In this document: positions 1 through 9,176 of the stretch, piece after piece
Layout: each line of letters opens with the position of its first letter
Position numbering within the stretch: the first letter of the stretch is position 1
Assembly: GCA_965222425.1 (NCBI GenBank)
Contig: CBDCTW010000008.1
Span: 248,001 to 312,000, forward strand
DNA: 64,000 nt
Origin: CBDCNP01 sp965222425
GTDB lineage: Bacteria; Acidobacteriota; Vicinamibacteria; Marinacidobacterales; DATDRI01
Reading direction: 5' to 3'
Notes under the pieces: model-generated
Told to the model about the DNA's origin: nothing
The model's database searches: none
What the model saw: the letters and a program-made list of their open reading frames with translations, nothing else
Made by a program: the position numbers and the translations under genes

Positions 1-248
1 TCTCGGTGATGGAAGGCGGCAGCGCCTCTGTGCTGCTCCGCTTCGCGGAAAACGAAACGTGGTTATCTGGGCTTGCCGACAATGCCGTGCCACTTCGAGG
101 CGCGCCGGCGATCATCGAAGCGCCCATCGGACGAGGCAAACTCGTGATGTTCGCGTTCAACCCCGTTCACCGTTGGCTGAGCGTCGGCACGTTTGACCTA
201 TTGTTCAACACGATCCTCGCACCGCCTGAGGCGCCGCACTCCAGATGA
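1..248 (+). CDS. C-terminal end of a probable M14-type carboxypeptidase
   Basis: This open frame enters from the left edge and ends with TGA at 246-248, so only about the last 80 residues are present. The sequence contains GRGKLVMFAFNPVHRW followed by a hydrophobic FDLLFNTIL segment. That combination resembles the C-terminal domain of secreted zinc carboxypeptidases (M14) of Acidobacteriota, where a 'GrG.vvmFafnp.hR' strand closes the protein. The catalytic domain lies outside the window, so the assignment rests on this tail alone. It is followed by IS debris rather than a partner gene. Confidence 0.5.
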   Translation, partial: SVMEGGSASVLLRFAENETWLSGLADNAVPLRGAPAIIEAPIGRGKLVMFAFNPVHRWLSVGTFDLLFNTILAPPEAPHSR

Positions 249-321
249 GGTGAATGTCTCACCGCTTGTCCCAGTGGGTGACGGGACGGACATCGTCTTT
301 CAGGGCGTCGGGGTTCACCCA

Positions 322-366
322 GTCCTGTGCCAAAACTCGGCTCTCTTGAAATAGACCATAAATCAG
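322..366 (-). repeat. R1 repeat (IS right-end remnant)
   Basis: Inverted copy of the dispersed R1 repeat, reading CCTGTGCCAAAACTCGG then a GAAATAGACCATAAATCAG tail on the plus strand. The stretch 249-321 upstream holds no gene that I can recognise. The copy directly abuts an IS1-like end at 367. Confidence 0.7.
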
Positions 367-412
367 GGTGCTTCCCCCATCAAGTGTTACTACGCCGCGT
401 TTGAATGCTAGT
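367..412. mobile_element. IS1-like element end, left of IS21 copy 1
   Basis: The sequence begins GGTGCTTCCCCCATCAAGTG, matching the terminus seen at 29170, 9911 and 41197. It is cut by IS21 copy 1 and resumes at 2982. The 5-bp CTAGT duplication at 408-412 and 2977-2981 shows that the IS21 landed in this older remnant. Confidence 0.6.
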
Positions 413-562
413 TGTGTTTGTCCACTCGGTCTGGCCCACTTTGCTCATCTAATTTGGCCCACCCTAAGTTATTGATTAATAAAAACGAGCTGTAAGAAAG
501 CCCCTTTCCTTATTCCGCGGCCGGAACGAAGTGCAGGCCGCGGCTAGTGAAACCCAACGAAC

Positions 563-1336
563 TCATGCCTTTATGGTCTTTTTCTCGCTCTTCAGGGTGC
601 GCCGGAACCGATAGGATTCGGTGCCGGTTTCGAGTATGTGCGCCTGGTCCGTGACTCGGTCGAGCAGTGCCTTGCACAGGCGGACGTTCGTGAACACCTG
701 GGTCCACTCCGAGAAGGGCAGGTTGGTGGTGATCACGAGCGCCGCCCTTTCGCATCGTTCCGAAACCACTTGGAACAGAAGCTCGGCGCCGACATCGGCG
801 AGTGGGACGTAGCCGAGCTCGTCGATGCACAACAACTCGTAGCGGGCGTAGCGACGGATCACTCGCGAGAGTTCGTGCTCCTCCCTAGCTTCAACGAGTT
901 CGTTGACGAGTCTCGAGGCCGTCGTGAAGCGAACGCGGCGACGTTGCTGGCACGCCGCTACACACAATGCCGTGGCCAGATGAGTCTTGCCTGTGCCGGC
1001 ATCGCCGAGAAACAGAACCGGCCGTGCATGGTCGATGTAGTCGCCTTCGGCCAGTTCTCGTATCCGACGGGCGGAGACCTTCGGCGATTGCGAGAAGTCG
1101 AACTCCTCGAGCGTCTTCGCTCTCGGTAGTTGTGCTTCCTTCAGTCGTCTTTGAACCGCGCGGTGTTCACGCTCCTCGACTTCGGCGCTGAGCAGCACGT
1201 CGAGGTAGCGGACATAGCTGTGCTCGTCGCGCTGCGCTTGTTCGGCAATCTTCTGGAACTGCGTTGCCACGCTCGGCATGCGAAGCGTCTTGCAATGCTG
1301 ACGGATGCTCTGGAGCTCGATGCTCTTCGCGTTCAC
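563..1336 (-). CDS. istB: IS21 helper ATPase IstB, copy 1
   Basis: A 257-residue AAA+ ATPase that works with IstA in IS21 transposition, selecting the target DNA and stimulating strand transfer. The P-loop GDAGTGKTH is at about residues 111-119 and Walker B LLCIDELGY at about 168-176. The length is normal for IstB. Its ATG overlaps the istA stop codon in an ATGA arrangement (1333-1336), so the two are translationally coupled. The protein is identical in all five copies in this window, so this copy is probably functional. Confidence 0.95.
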   Translation of the reverse strand: MNAKSIELQSIRQHCKTLRMPSVATQFQKIAEQAQRDEHSYVRYLDVLLSAEVEEREHRAVQRRLKEAQLPRAKTLEEFDFSQSPKVSARRIRELAEGDYIDHARPVLFLGDAGTGKTHLATALCVAACQQRRRVRFTTASRLVNELVEAREEHELSRVIRRYARYELLCIDELGYVPLADVGAELLFQVVSERCERAALVITTNLPFSEWTQVFTNVRLCKALLDRVTDQAHILETGTESYRFRRTLKSEKKTIKA

Positions 1337-2874
1337 GAGTTCACCTCGCCGATCAGCGCGTTGTAATGGCCAACACCTGGCAAGGAACGTTCGTACTTCG
1401 TGAGCTCTCCGAGCTCCACATCGCCAAGAGCCTGCGCCTGCTCACGTCGAAGAACTGATGATTCGACGAGGTGACGGATCGCCTCAGCATCCGTACAGCC
1501 GAGTTCGAGCGCTTGACTCACCGCCTCACGCAGCTTGTCGTAGCCGTGCTCGCGGCCGAGCTGCACGAGCTCGACCATCTGGCGGGTTCCTTCGAGCTTC
1601 CCGTGACGTCGATTCAGCTTGGACCACAACTCGTCGTAGCTCGTGGGCCACCGACCTTTCTCCCGCCATTGAGCGAGCGGCGTCGAGCCGGCCAACGCTC
1701 CAGGCTTCCTGACCAGAACATCCAAGTAGTGCTCGAGTTCATAAATCGACTGGCTGCGGCCGTAGCAGCGCTCGTGGCGTGCCACGACGTGGCCCTCGTG
1801 CCAGATCTCAACTTCCAACGGCAGTAGCTTGGCCACAACTCGCCGGTCCCGTTTCAACGGAGTCGAGTACCAGTTCGTGCCGACTCGAACGCAGCCTTTC
1901 TTGTTCACCTTTGCAAATCGTCGCTCCTCGATATCGAACCCCTCGACGGTCAATGGCAACAGATGCTCCCGTTCAAGCTCCATCGCTGTTCCGACAGCAT
2001 GCTCCTTGCCGCTAATGTGGCGCGTCGCATCCTTGAGACAGCACGAGAGCAGATACTCGTTCAGCTCATCCCAGTTCGAAAACTCCGGTACCGGCGTCAG
2101 ATAGTTGCGCCGGAAGTAGCCGACTTCGCTTTCCACCCCGCCCTTCTCGTTGCCTCGACTCGGATTACAAAACTCCGAGTCGAATCCCCAATGGGAGCGA
2201 AACGCCACGAATCGCTCCGTCTGCTCTCGTTGATAACCACGCAGAATCTTAGTGACCGCGAGTGACAGGTTGTCGTAGCGCATGCGGCGGAACACGCCAC
2301 CAAAGAACTCGAACGCATGCTCCTGCGCTTCGAAAAATGCTTGTTGCGTCGGACGCGGATAGCCGCGATGCAACGCGCCTCCTCCCGCCATGCTTCGGAC
2401 TACGAGCGTGTGGACCTTCTCGAGCTCACCTCCGATCCGCGCGTACGCCTCGTACCAGTCCACTTGCCCTTCATCGCCCCACGCGTAGCTCTGCGGAACA
2501 AAAATCTCTGTGTCCTTCAGGCCGAGCTCGCTCTTCCGACGAGCGACGTAGCGACGTACCGTTGATTCGCCAATCTCATGCTCCGGATGCTCGGCGCGCA
2601 ACCGGGACCAGATACGACGAGCCGTATGGCGTTGCTTCCGAGGCGCTCGCTTGTCCTCCTTCAGGACCGCGTCGATGAACTCGCGTACTTCCTCAAGCTT
2701 CGGACTCGCACGCTCCGCGACTTTACGCTCCGGCGGTACCGCGCTCTCCAGCGCCTGACGCACCATCCGACGGTGTACTCCGAACTCCTTCGCCACTCCC
2801 TTTATCGTTCCTACTCCGTGCTCGTACTCGCCACGGATCTGCTCGAACAATCGCACTTTCGCACCCCTTTTCAA
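1333..2874 (-). CDS. istA: IS21 transposase IstA, copy 1
   Basis: A 513-residue DDE transposase. An N-terminal helix-turn-helix (about residues 20-45, around KEFGVHRRMVRQAL) binds the element ends. The catalytic core shows D139 in GQVDWYEAY, D201 in RMRYDNLSL and the glutamate of NEKGGVESE near 248. No frameshift or stop is present. It is transcribed from the element's right end and overlaps istB by 4 bp. The length and architecture are typical of IS21-family IstA. Confidence 0.95.
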   Translation of the reverse strand: MKRGAKVRLFEQIRGEYEHGVGTIKGVAKEFGVHRRMVRQALESAVPPERKVAERASPKLEEVREFIDAVLKEDKRAPRKQRHTARRIWSRLRAEHPEHEIGESTVRRYVARRKSELGLKDTEIFVPQSYAWGDEGQVDWYEAYARIGGELEKVHTLVVRSMAGGGALHRGYPRPTQQAFFEAQEHAFEFFGGVFRRMRYDNLSLAVTKILRGYQREQTERFVAFRSHWGFDSEFCNPSRGNEKGGVESEVGYFRRNYLTPVPEFSNWDELNEYLLSCCLKDATRHISGKEHAVGTAMELEREHLLPLTVEGFDIEERRFAKVNKKGCVRVGTNWYSTPLKRDRRVVAKLLPLEVEIWHEGHVVARHERCYGRSQSIYELEHYLDVLVRKPGALAGSTPLAQWREKGRWPTSYDELWSKLNRRHGKLEGTRQMVELVQLGREHGYDKLREAVSQALELGCTDAEAIRHLVESSVLRREQAQALGDVELGELTKYERSLPGVGHYNALIGEVNS

Positions 2875-2981
2875 CCGACCCTCCTCTCCGGGTTCTTCCC
2901 CGGCTCAGGGTATCGGTCTCGATGGGGTGGGCCAAATCAAATGAGCGAAATGGGCCAATTCAGACTAGCGAACACACTAGT

Positions 2982-3115
2982 GTCAGTTGGCTTGCCTGTG
3001 TCGGCAAACACCATGAATAAGGATGTCGGGTGCACACGAAGATGTCCCTGAACGTCAGGCACCGCGTGGTCAGCCCAGCCGGCATCGCCGAAAGAACTGC
3101 GTCTCATTTTAGCTT
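2982..3115 (-). pseudogene. IS1-like transposase C-terminal remnant
   Basis: Decayed sequence continuing the remnant at 367-412 beyond IS21 copy 1. The stretch around 3038-3090 (AAGATGTC, then GTGGTCAGCCCAGCCGGCAT) aligns by eye with the better-preserved C-terminal transposase fragment at 29193-29410. No intact frame survives. Confidence 0.4.
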
Positions 3116-3138
3116 CCATTGGCGAACCAAGCCTAGAC

Positions 3139-3288
3139 ACCTGTGCCTTCTATTTATTCATCCGCCAGCCCATGGGTCGGAAGTCAGCCCTGCGGCGCGA
3201 AATACCCTGGATTCTGCGCGGATTCCAAGGGCGTCTAAGCTGCTGATTTGTGGTCTATTTCAAAAGGGCCGAGTTTTGGCACAGGACG
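3139..3288 (+). repeat. Deleted IS: R5 left end joined to R1 right end
   Basis: The left part (from 3139) is the TGTGCCTTCTATTTATTCAT left end seen again at 4474, 23868 and 36608. The right part (3235-3288) is a full R1 end running to GGCACAGGACG. A short internal piece at 3175-3234 is repeated almost exactly at 16618-16683. The whole is a short non-coding derivative of a larger IS. Confidence 0.6.
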
Positions 3289-3513
3289 GGATGCCACGCT
3301 CCCGAGCGGAAACCTGGGTCCAGGCCCGGGCCACACTTGGACCAGAACATGCTAGCCCGCTGCGCCGCGGTAGCCCCGGCCTCGATTCTAGGTCCTCTAG
3401 AGACGAGAGCGCGAACAAACGACGAAATCATGCCGGCATGGTGCCGGCAGACCGGAGACTAGTCAAGTTCGGTGCGCGCGGATGAAGAAATAGAAGGCAC
3501 AACCCGCATACTC
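3289..3513. repeat. Repeat debris (R8 segment, inverted R5 end)
   Basis: About 115 bp at 3290-3405 (around CCACGCTCCCGAGCGGAAAC) recurs at 13341-13455. An inverted R5 left end follows to about 3510 (GAAATAGAAGGCACA). No gene is supported here. Confidence 0.5.
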
Positions 3514-4491
3514 TCAGGTTGTTTCAAATGCACGACGCAGTTCTCGCGGCCCGTACGTTTTCACGAGTGCGTCTTCAGTGCGCAATAGTGTATAGGCGTT
3601 GATGTTCATTCGATCCAGCCGCTGCAATACCTGGCCCCGCTCTCGTTGTGGAAGTGTGATCTTCCAACAGATTGCATCTTCTATAGCGTTATTGTACGTG
3701 ACCCGGTTGGTACCTGGTGCGAGTATTTGCCCAAAATTGCATATAATGTACTCGTGGGAACCGTAGCAGTACACGCCGTTGTTCGCTGGATCTAGAAGAG
3801 CAATTGTGTACGCAGATTGTTGGTCATAATGTCTGGCTTCTCCCTTTACCGGATTCGGCCAATCGCGTATGCCCGCCTCCTGCCCGGGCAACAGTTCGCG
3901 TGCAGTTACGTAGTCCTTGTAGCGGTGCTTCGGCGGCCGCATTACGAAGATTGCAGCGCGTGACTGATCCGTTTCGTCATTCTTATCGGCACCTGTGCGG
4001 CTGGCGGCGGCGAAAGCAAAATATGCTGCGACGTAGGGCGAGAACGTCCAGTCAAGAAGCGGCGAGGGGAATCCGTGGTGTCGGAGATAGACTGCGTACT
4101 CGAAGGATAATGCTTCGCCATCTATCGGAAAAGGGTTGGCGCTCTTGTCGATCTTGCCGAAGACACGGTTCGTGTGTGTTTCTACGATCACCTGCATATT
4201 TGCAGCGGCATCGCTGTATTTGTCAATAGGAACGTCAAGAGCAGGATGTCTTTCGGGGAGTAATTCCTGTCGACTTCGGTAGAGTGTGCTTTCGAGTCTC
4301 CACTTGCTTTCTCTATGCCCGCGGTAGAGTACAGTGGAGCCAAGTAGTTGTTTTTCGTCGAGCCATTTTTCGAACTCCACGAATGTCGTTAGCTGTTTCT
4401 CCTTGAATGGCGTCACCACTCGACCTGATCCCTTCTTTGCAATTCCGCACCATATTAGTATGGCTGATAGCGTTGTGCCTTCTATATTCAT
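3514..4491 (-). CDS. FRG-domain protein
   Basis: A 325-residue protein with the FRG domain signature. LYRGHRESKWRLESTLYR lies at about residues 55-72 and HHGFPSPLLDWTFSPYVAAY at about 133-152. The family is named for its conserved F/Y-R-G motif; its biochemical activity is not settled, and members are often found in accessory and defence-associated regions. The gene stands alone between IS remnants. The start is unusual: the ATG at 4491 and the next five codons lie inside the R5 IS end that begins at 4474. The ancestral start was therefore either lost or is internal, for example the GTG codons at 4414-4419 just before TPFKEKQL. The rest of the frame is intact. Confidence 0.75.
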   Translation of the reverse strand: MNIEGTTLSAILIWCGIAKKGSGRVVTPFKEKQLTTFVEFEKWLDEKQLLGSTVLYRGHRESKWRLESTLYRSRQELLPERHPALDVPIDKYSDAAANMQVIVETHTNRVFGKIDKSANPFPIDGEALSFEYAVYLRHHGFPSPLLDWTFSPYVAAYFAFAAASRTGADKNDETDQSRAAIFVMRPPKHRYKDYVTARELLPGQEAGIRDWPNPVKGEARHYDQQSAYTIALLDPANNGVYCYGSHEYIICNFGQILAPGTNRVTYNNAIEDAICWKITLPQRERGQVLQRLDRMNINAYTLLRTEDALVKTYGPRELRRAFETT

Positions 4492-4778
4492 CCGGGCGCC
4501 CCGAACTTGATTAATCTCCGGTCTGCCGGCACCATACCTGCTTGATTTCGTCGTTTGTTCGCGCTCTCATCTCCGCCTTCAAGGCTCGTCGCGAACTGGC
4601 TCTTGACAATGTCGCTCTTCGGCAGCAGCTCGCCGTCCTCTGCCGTCCGGTGAAACGGCGCGGCTCTCGAAGGTCGACCGCGGGTGGGGTAACTGTAAAG
4701 CCTAGGGGCCCTTGGCCCCCCAGTCGCTAAGCTGCTGATTTATGGTCTATTTCGAAAGGGCCGAGTTTTGGCACAGGA
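4474..4778 (+). mobile_element. Internally deleted integrase-type IS (R5 to R1), copy 1
   Basis: The left end is TGTGCCTTCTAT at 4474 and the right end is R1, finishing GGCACAGGACG at 4778. Between them (4542-4680) are the first ~45 codons of a transposase (MISSFVRALISAFKARREL, then NVALRQQLAVL), as found at the N-terminus of integrase-core transposases. The catalytic core is absent. A near-identical deletion form lies at 36608-36916, which suggests that the shortened element itself has been mobile. Confidence 0.6.
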
Positions 4779-4986
4779 CGGGAATCGAGAAGAGACCAAT
4801 GGCCAGCAAAGGCAAGTTGATCCAGGTGGCCAACTGAGCAGCGCTCAGCCCGAACTCTTTGGCCACCGACAGTTGGACCGGGCCGCCCGATAGCTGGGTG
4901 AGGGCACCCGCGGTATTGGCGAGCCAGATCAGAAAGATAACGACCCAACGATAACCAACGGCATCCGTCTTAGGCTCCAAGCTCAT
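4779..4986 (-). pseudogene. MFS transporter, N-terminal fragment
   Basis: About 68 residues beginning MSLEPKTDAVGYRWVVIF, with two hydrophobic segments (IFLIWLANTAG and INLPLLAIGLFSIP) as at the start of major facilitator transporters. The reading frame runs straight into the R1 end at 4778, so the remaining ten or so helices are gone. Its ATG overlaps the stop of the upstream amidohydrolase by an ATGA-type junction (4983-4986). The two were therefore probably co-translated before the truncation. Confidence 0.7.
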
Positions 4987-7900
4987 TGCGACCCTCCATT
5001 CCTAGTCACGGGATCCGCGTCCCACCACCACAGCGGCTTGAGCGTTTCCTCCTTGGGCCAGATTTGATCGAGCGTATCGCCGTCAAAGAGCTCGCCGTTT
5101 TTCATGACATACCGTACGCTGTTCGTGTTCCGGATGTCCTCGAGAGGATTCTTGTTCAGTACGACCAGGTCGGCCATCTTGCCCGGCTCGATGCTTCCCA
5201 GGTCCTGCGATAACCCAATGATCTTGGCACCATGGAGCGTTGCGGCGCGGAGCACTTCCATCGGTTTCAAGCCACCGCTCGCCAGCGCCCACATTTCCCA
5301 GTGGTAGCCGAGGCCCTGGAGTTGGCCATGGCTTCCAATACCGACGTAGCCGCCCGCCCGGATGATCTCGGCCGCTGCCGCTGCGATCTTGGGATAGACG
5401 TGCTCATCGCGGCGAAACCACGGACGCCTTCGGCTCTTGGCGTCCACGATGTTGTGCGGCAGGAAGCGGCGCAGCTTCGCATCGTCGTGCACCTCGGTTG
5501 CCGTGTAGAAGTGGTTCTCCGCAAACGGGCCGCCGTACGCCACGAGAAGTGTCGGTGTATAGCCGATCCCCGAACGCGCCACGAGCTCGACGACATCCTT
5601 ATAAAGCGGCACGATGGGTAGGCTGTGCTCGTTGCCGGAGAAGCCGTCGAGGACGTGAGTGAGGTCCAGCTTCAGGTCGAGTCCCCCTTCCGTCGTCGGC
5701 ATCATCTGGAGCTCATGGGCCGCCTTCACCATGAACTGCCTCTGTTTTCGATTGCCCACGATGTAGGACTTCAGGTTTCGAGTGCGGTAATGGTCTTTGT
5801 AGCGAGCGATGACGCCCCGGGCCTCCTTCACGCTCTTGAAAGCGTTGTTGGAGAAGATTCCGGGGCCGGTCGAGTAAGCGCGCGGACCCTTGCCCTCTCC
5901 GATGTCCACGAGATCCTGATAGGCGAACATATCGTTCGAGCTCGTTTGGACATCGAGTCCGGCGGTCACGCCATAGGCGAGATTGGCCAAAAAACTGTAG
6001 TTCATGACGTCCAGCACGCCGCGGCGTATCTCGAACCAATGGGCGTGGGTGTCGACGAACCCTGGAACGATCGTCGTGCCGCTCACATCGATGGTGTGAG
6101 CACCCGCGGGAATGTCCATCTCCCCGCTGGCTCCGACGGCCACGATGCGATTGTCGCGGACCACGATGTCCGCATTGGGAATCACCTCGTCGCCATTCAT
6201 CGTGACGACGTTGCCGCCGCGTAGCACCGCGATCCCCTGAGGAGCATGTCGAGGCCGCTCGATGACGATGTCGATCCTGTCGACGGCGTCGCTTTCCTCC
6301 TCCATTGGTGTCTCGTCCTCCTCTTCCTCCTTGGCTTTATCCTCCGAGTCTTCGTCGTCTTTCTTGGGAGGTTCGAAGGTGACACTCTCGAGGGCGCGGC
6401 GGAACATCGTAGATCCGATCGCCCAGGAGATGGTCTTGCCGTCGTCGGACCAACCGAAGTAATCGGCGCCCATGTTGGTGAGTTTTTTCAAAGGCACGGC
6501 GGGTTTTTCAATGTTTACTTTCGGAGTCTCGCCACCAACCGGCGGCACTGCGACGAGATACAACTGGTTGCTCACGCGCGCCAGAACCCAACGTCCGTCC
6601 GGGCTGATGCGCATGTCGTCGGCGCCCACCGGCTCCTCGGCAAAGTAGAGTCCCGGCCCGGTCAGCTGAAGATGTTCACGCCGGTCGGTGCCATCGAATC
6701 GGAGCGAGGCCAGACCGTGTTTCTGGTTCATCCCGAAGCTCCCCGTGAAGTAGAGGTAGATCCGCTCGGGGTCCCGCGTGAAGTGCGGTTTGCCGAGTCC
6801 CCGCGCGGGAATGACGAGATTGGCATCACCGCCGTCGGCCGGAATCCAGATGACGTCCAATCCCGTGACCTGCCCAAAATCGACGGGGCTTGTGAGCCGC
6901 TCGTGAAGCGTGCTGCTGAGCGCAACGATCCTCGAGCCGTCCGGGGCCCAAACCGGATCGCTGTAAAAGGCCCGCACGGTCGTCAATCGTTGGTTGCCCG
7001 TTCCGTCGGCACGGACTTTCCAGATTTGTCCTCCCTCACCTCGTTCGCCGGACCAGGTGGCGTAAGCGATCCACTCTCCGTCGGGAGACCACGCGGGTTG
7101 AAACCCGCGCGCTCCATCGGGGAGGAGCAGGCGAGGAGAGCCGCCCGGAAGCTCCATGACGTAAAGCCGGGTGAGCGCCGAGAACGCGATACGCTCTCCA
7201 TCCGGCGAGGTTGCCGGGTCTTGGATGATGCGGGCACGTACCGGCCCTTCCTCGACGCGGCGCGGAAAATGAAGTCTCGGTCCCAGTTCTTGAGACACCT
7301 TGGCGCTGAATGGAATGACGCGTGAGTTACCGGTCTCGACGTCCACGCGACGGATCTTGCCGCCGATGGTCACGATGATCTCGCTTCCGTCGGGAGTGAA
7401 GGCGTAACCAGGAAGAAGGTCGCGCGTGAACCGAGACTCTTGGTCGTCTCTTTGTACAGGATGGATGAGCCACCGGTCCTCGCCCGTGGCCAGATTTCGT
7501 AGGCGTAGACCGGTCTCGGTATCGAAACGCGTACCATAAACCAGCTTGGTTCCGTCCGGAGACAAGATCGGACGGATGGCACTGCCTTGAGATTGAGTCA
7601 GTATGTCCTCGTCGCCCGTCACTTGGTCGCGGCGCGCGATCTGCCAAAGAGGGAAGTTGGCGTTGTATTGGAAGCCGCCCATCTTCCGCGCGTAATAGAA
7701 GTGGCGTCCGTCCGGAGAGACCGTCACTCCGATGGCATTGTGCCGCTGGTTGCGCGGAGTCTCCTTCTTCGGCTTGGCCTTGGTGATCTGCACACCGGCC
7801 CCGCCGTTCACGTGGTACATCCAGATCTCGAAGGTTCCGAGGCCCCAAGATGAGCGGGACGCCACGACCCATTCGCCGTCGGGCGTCCAGGTCGGAGAGG

Positions 7901-8339
7901 CGAAGTCCGCGCGCGTGTCCTGGCTGAGCTTCTTGGGCTCGCTCCCGTCGGCGCGAGAGATCCAAACATTTTCCGCTCCGTCGCGATCGCTCAGGAACGC
8001 GATGCGGTCCCCTTCCGGGGAATACTTTGGCTGGCTATCGAAGGCGAGACCGCTGGAAATGGGGTTCGCCTCCCCACCCTCGATTGGCAATGTGTAGAGG
8101 TCCCCGACCAGCTCGAGGACGATCGTCTGGCCGTCCGGCGAGACGTCGAGAGACAGCCACGTGGCCTCATCGGTGACGAACTCGATCCTACGGGTCGGTT
8201 CGAGTGGTAGGCCCCTCTCTTCTTTCTCTTCCTTCGGCTCTTCCTTCGGCGTTTCCTGTGCCAGGCCCGGTGGAATGAGCGCCAAACTAAGGAAAAGACC
8301 GACGCCGAGGGCGATATGGCTCGAACGAGCGCGCAACAT
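4983..8339 (-). CDS. Secreted PD40-repeat amidohydrolase
   Basis: A protein of about 1,118 residues made of a signal peptide (MLRARSSHIALGVGLFLSLA), an acidic linker, TolB-like PD40 propeller repeats over roughly residues 60-620 (many copies of SPDG..I.F), a second strongly acidic linker near 680-705, and a C-terminal amidohydrolase domain. The metal-binding motif THAHW is at about residue 763, and a later SHGQ motif near 1003 fits the active site. Such fusions are frequent in Acidobacteriota and are presumed periplasmic hydrolases of peptides or cyclic amides; the substrate is unknown. I prefer the ATG at 8339 over the one at 8366, because AGGAGG lies 8 bases upstream of it and the signal peptide then starts correctly. 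An MFS gene followed it before truncation. Confidence 0.85.
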   Translation of the reverse strand: MLRARSSHIALGVGLFLSLALIPPGLAQETPKEEPKEEKEERGLPLEPTRRIEFVTDEATWLSLDVSPDGQTIVLELVGDLYTLPIEGGEANPISSGLAFDSQPKYSPEGDRIAFLSDRDGAENVWISRADGSEPKKLSQDTRADFASPTWTPDGEWVVASRSSWGLGTFEIWMYHVNGGAGVQITKAKPKKETPRNQRHNAIGVTVSPDGRHFYYARKMGGFQYNANFPLWQIARRDQVTGDEDILTQSQGSAIRPILSPDGTKLVYGTRFDTETGLRLRNLATGEDRWLIHPVQRDDQESRFTRDLLPGYAFTPDGSEIIVTIGGKIRRVDVETGNSRVIPFSAKVSQELGPRLHFPRRVEEGPVRARIIQDPATSPDGERIAFSALTRLYVMELPGGSPRLLLPDGARGFQPAWSPDGEWIAYATWSGERGEGGQIWKVRADGTGNQRLTTVRAFYSDPVWAPDGSRIVALSSTLHERLTSPVDFGQVTGLDVIWIPADGGDANLVIPARGLGKPHFTRDPERIYLYFTGSFGMNQKHGLASLRFDGTDRREHLQLTGPGLYFAEEPVGADDMRISPDGRWVLARVSNQLYLVAVPPVGGETPKVNIEKPAVPLKKLTNMGADYFGWSDDGKTISWAIGSTMFRRALESVTFEPPKKDDEDSEDKAKEEEEDETPMEEESDAVDRIDIVIERPRHAPQGIAVLRGGNVVTMNGDEVIPNADIVVRDNRIVAVGASGEMDIPAGAHTIDVSGTTIVPGFVDTHAHWFEIRRGVLDVMNYSFLANLAYGVTAGLDVQTSSNDMFAYQDLVDIGEGKGPRAYSTGPGIFSNNAFKSVKEARGVIARYKDHYRTRNLKSYIVGNRKQRQFMVKAAHELQMMPTTEGGLDLKLDLTHVLDGFSGNEHSLPIVPLYKDVVELVARSGIGYTPTLLVAYGGPFAENHFYTATEVHDDAKLRRFLPHNIVDAKSRRRPWFRRDEHVYPKIAAAAAEIIRAGGYVGIGSHGQLQGLGYHWEMWALASGGLKPMEVLRAATLHGAKIIGLSQDLGSIEPGKMADLVVLNKNPLEDIRNTNSVRYVMKNGELFDGDTLDQIWPKEETLKPLWWWDADPVTRNGGSQ

Positions 8340-8597
8340 CAGGGGCACCTCCTGAACATGAGACATCCAAGTCCGCGGATTGTCTCACGTCTCGGGCGCC
8401 GCTGACTACAATACTCAAGGCGGCGTCTCGTCCAAGCAGACTCTTATCGGTCGCCCTGTTCATTGGCGAAGGCTGACAAAGCGTGACAGGCTAACCCGCA
8501 GAGGCCCGCGACACCTCGAAAAGTCAAACAACTATCTGGAGGAGCCACATTTGTGAAGGAGACTGCAGGGAAGACAAGAGGGTTTGAGATCTTACCC
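8340..8597. other. Intergenic region with possible truncated gene start
   Basis: This is the upstream region of the amidohydrolase. On the plus strand, a GGAGGAG ribosome-binding site is followed after 9 bases by GTG AAG GAG at about 8553. A short frame then runs into the R1 repeat at 8598. It may be the stub of a lost gene, but too little remains to identify. Confidence 0.3.
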
Positions 8598-8651
8598 CGT
8601 CGTGTGCCAAAACTCGGCCCTTTTGAAATAGACTATAAATCAGCAGCTTAG
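8598..8651 (-). repeat. R1 repeat, inverted
   Basis: Matches the R1 consensus in reverse (CGTCGTGTGCCAAAACTCGG through CAGCAGCTTA). Confidence 0.7.
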
Positions 8652-9176
8652 TGTCTGTGTTTGCGACCGGGCCAAGGAGGGTAGCTCTGCTCAATGGTTG
8701 TTGCAGGCCCCACCGTCCACGCCGCGTCAACTGCTCGCTTGTAACGTTGCCAGTGGATCAAGTTTTGGCACAGGACGAGAGCCGACGCCGGCTCTTAAAA
8801 CGTCCTACATGAAGACGACCAAAGCATTCCGGTTGCAAGAAGTTCGCCAATCTCACGCATCTCGAGTTTATGGAAGGGACAACCAAAACAAGCGCTTACG
8901 CTCCATTTAGCGCGCGGCGAAGGTCGTGAGCGCTATTTTGGCTGTAATTTAATGCAGCGTAAAGTCTTAGCGTCATCTTACCAACACTTAATGGCGGAAG
9001 CACCACTTGAACGGTCTCCGGTCTGCCGGGACCAGGCCTACATGATTTCGTCGTTTGTTCGCGCTCGGCCCTTGGCACGGTCACAAACACAAACTCTAAG
9101 CTGTTGATTTATGAACCGTTCGTAGTTTTTTCCCGAGTTCATGCTACTCTATCTGTCAGATTGTGAGGGTTGACCC
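8652..9176. repeat. Mosaic of IS remnants before a small gene
   Basis: In order: the inner part of an R1-type end; an R1 tip at 8761-8777; a transposase-like start at 8810 (MKTTKAFRLQEVRQSH, also at 29612-29710 on the other strand); a truncated R3 MITE at 8889-9004 ending GGCGGAAGCACC; a piece of R5 (9017-9065); and another R1-like interior (9073-9110). No intact gene is present. Confidence 0.55.

Larger units (their letters stand above)
413..2976 (-). mobile_element. IS21-family element, copy 1
   Basis: Complete 2,564-bp element. The ends are TGTGTTTGTCC on the left and GCGAACACA on the right, and each end carries additional internal copies of a GGCCCA-containing repeat, as is usual for the IS21 family. 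The flanking direct repeat is CTAGT (408-412 and 2977-2981). It encodes istA and istB on the minus strand, overlapping by 4 bp. It differs from the other copies by at least one base (A where the others have G in the leader near 488). Confidence 0.95.

Noticed and set aside
510..830. Minus-strand frame of 106 codons overlapping istB, repeated in every IS21 copy
   Set aside because: It overlaps the well-supported istB in another frame, has an arginine/proline-rich composition and shows no domain; it is repeated only because the IS is repeated.
6246..7325. 359-codon plus-strand frame opposite the PD40 amidohydrolase
   Set aside because: It is the antisense shadow of a GC-rich gene; it has no recognisable motif, while the minus-strand gene has a signal peptide, propeller repeats and a metal site.
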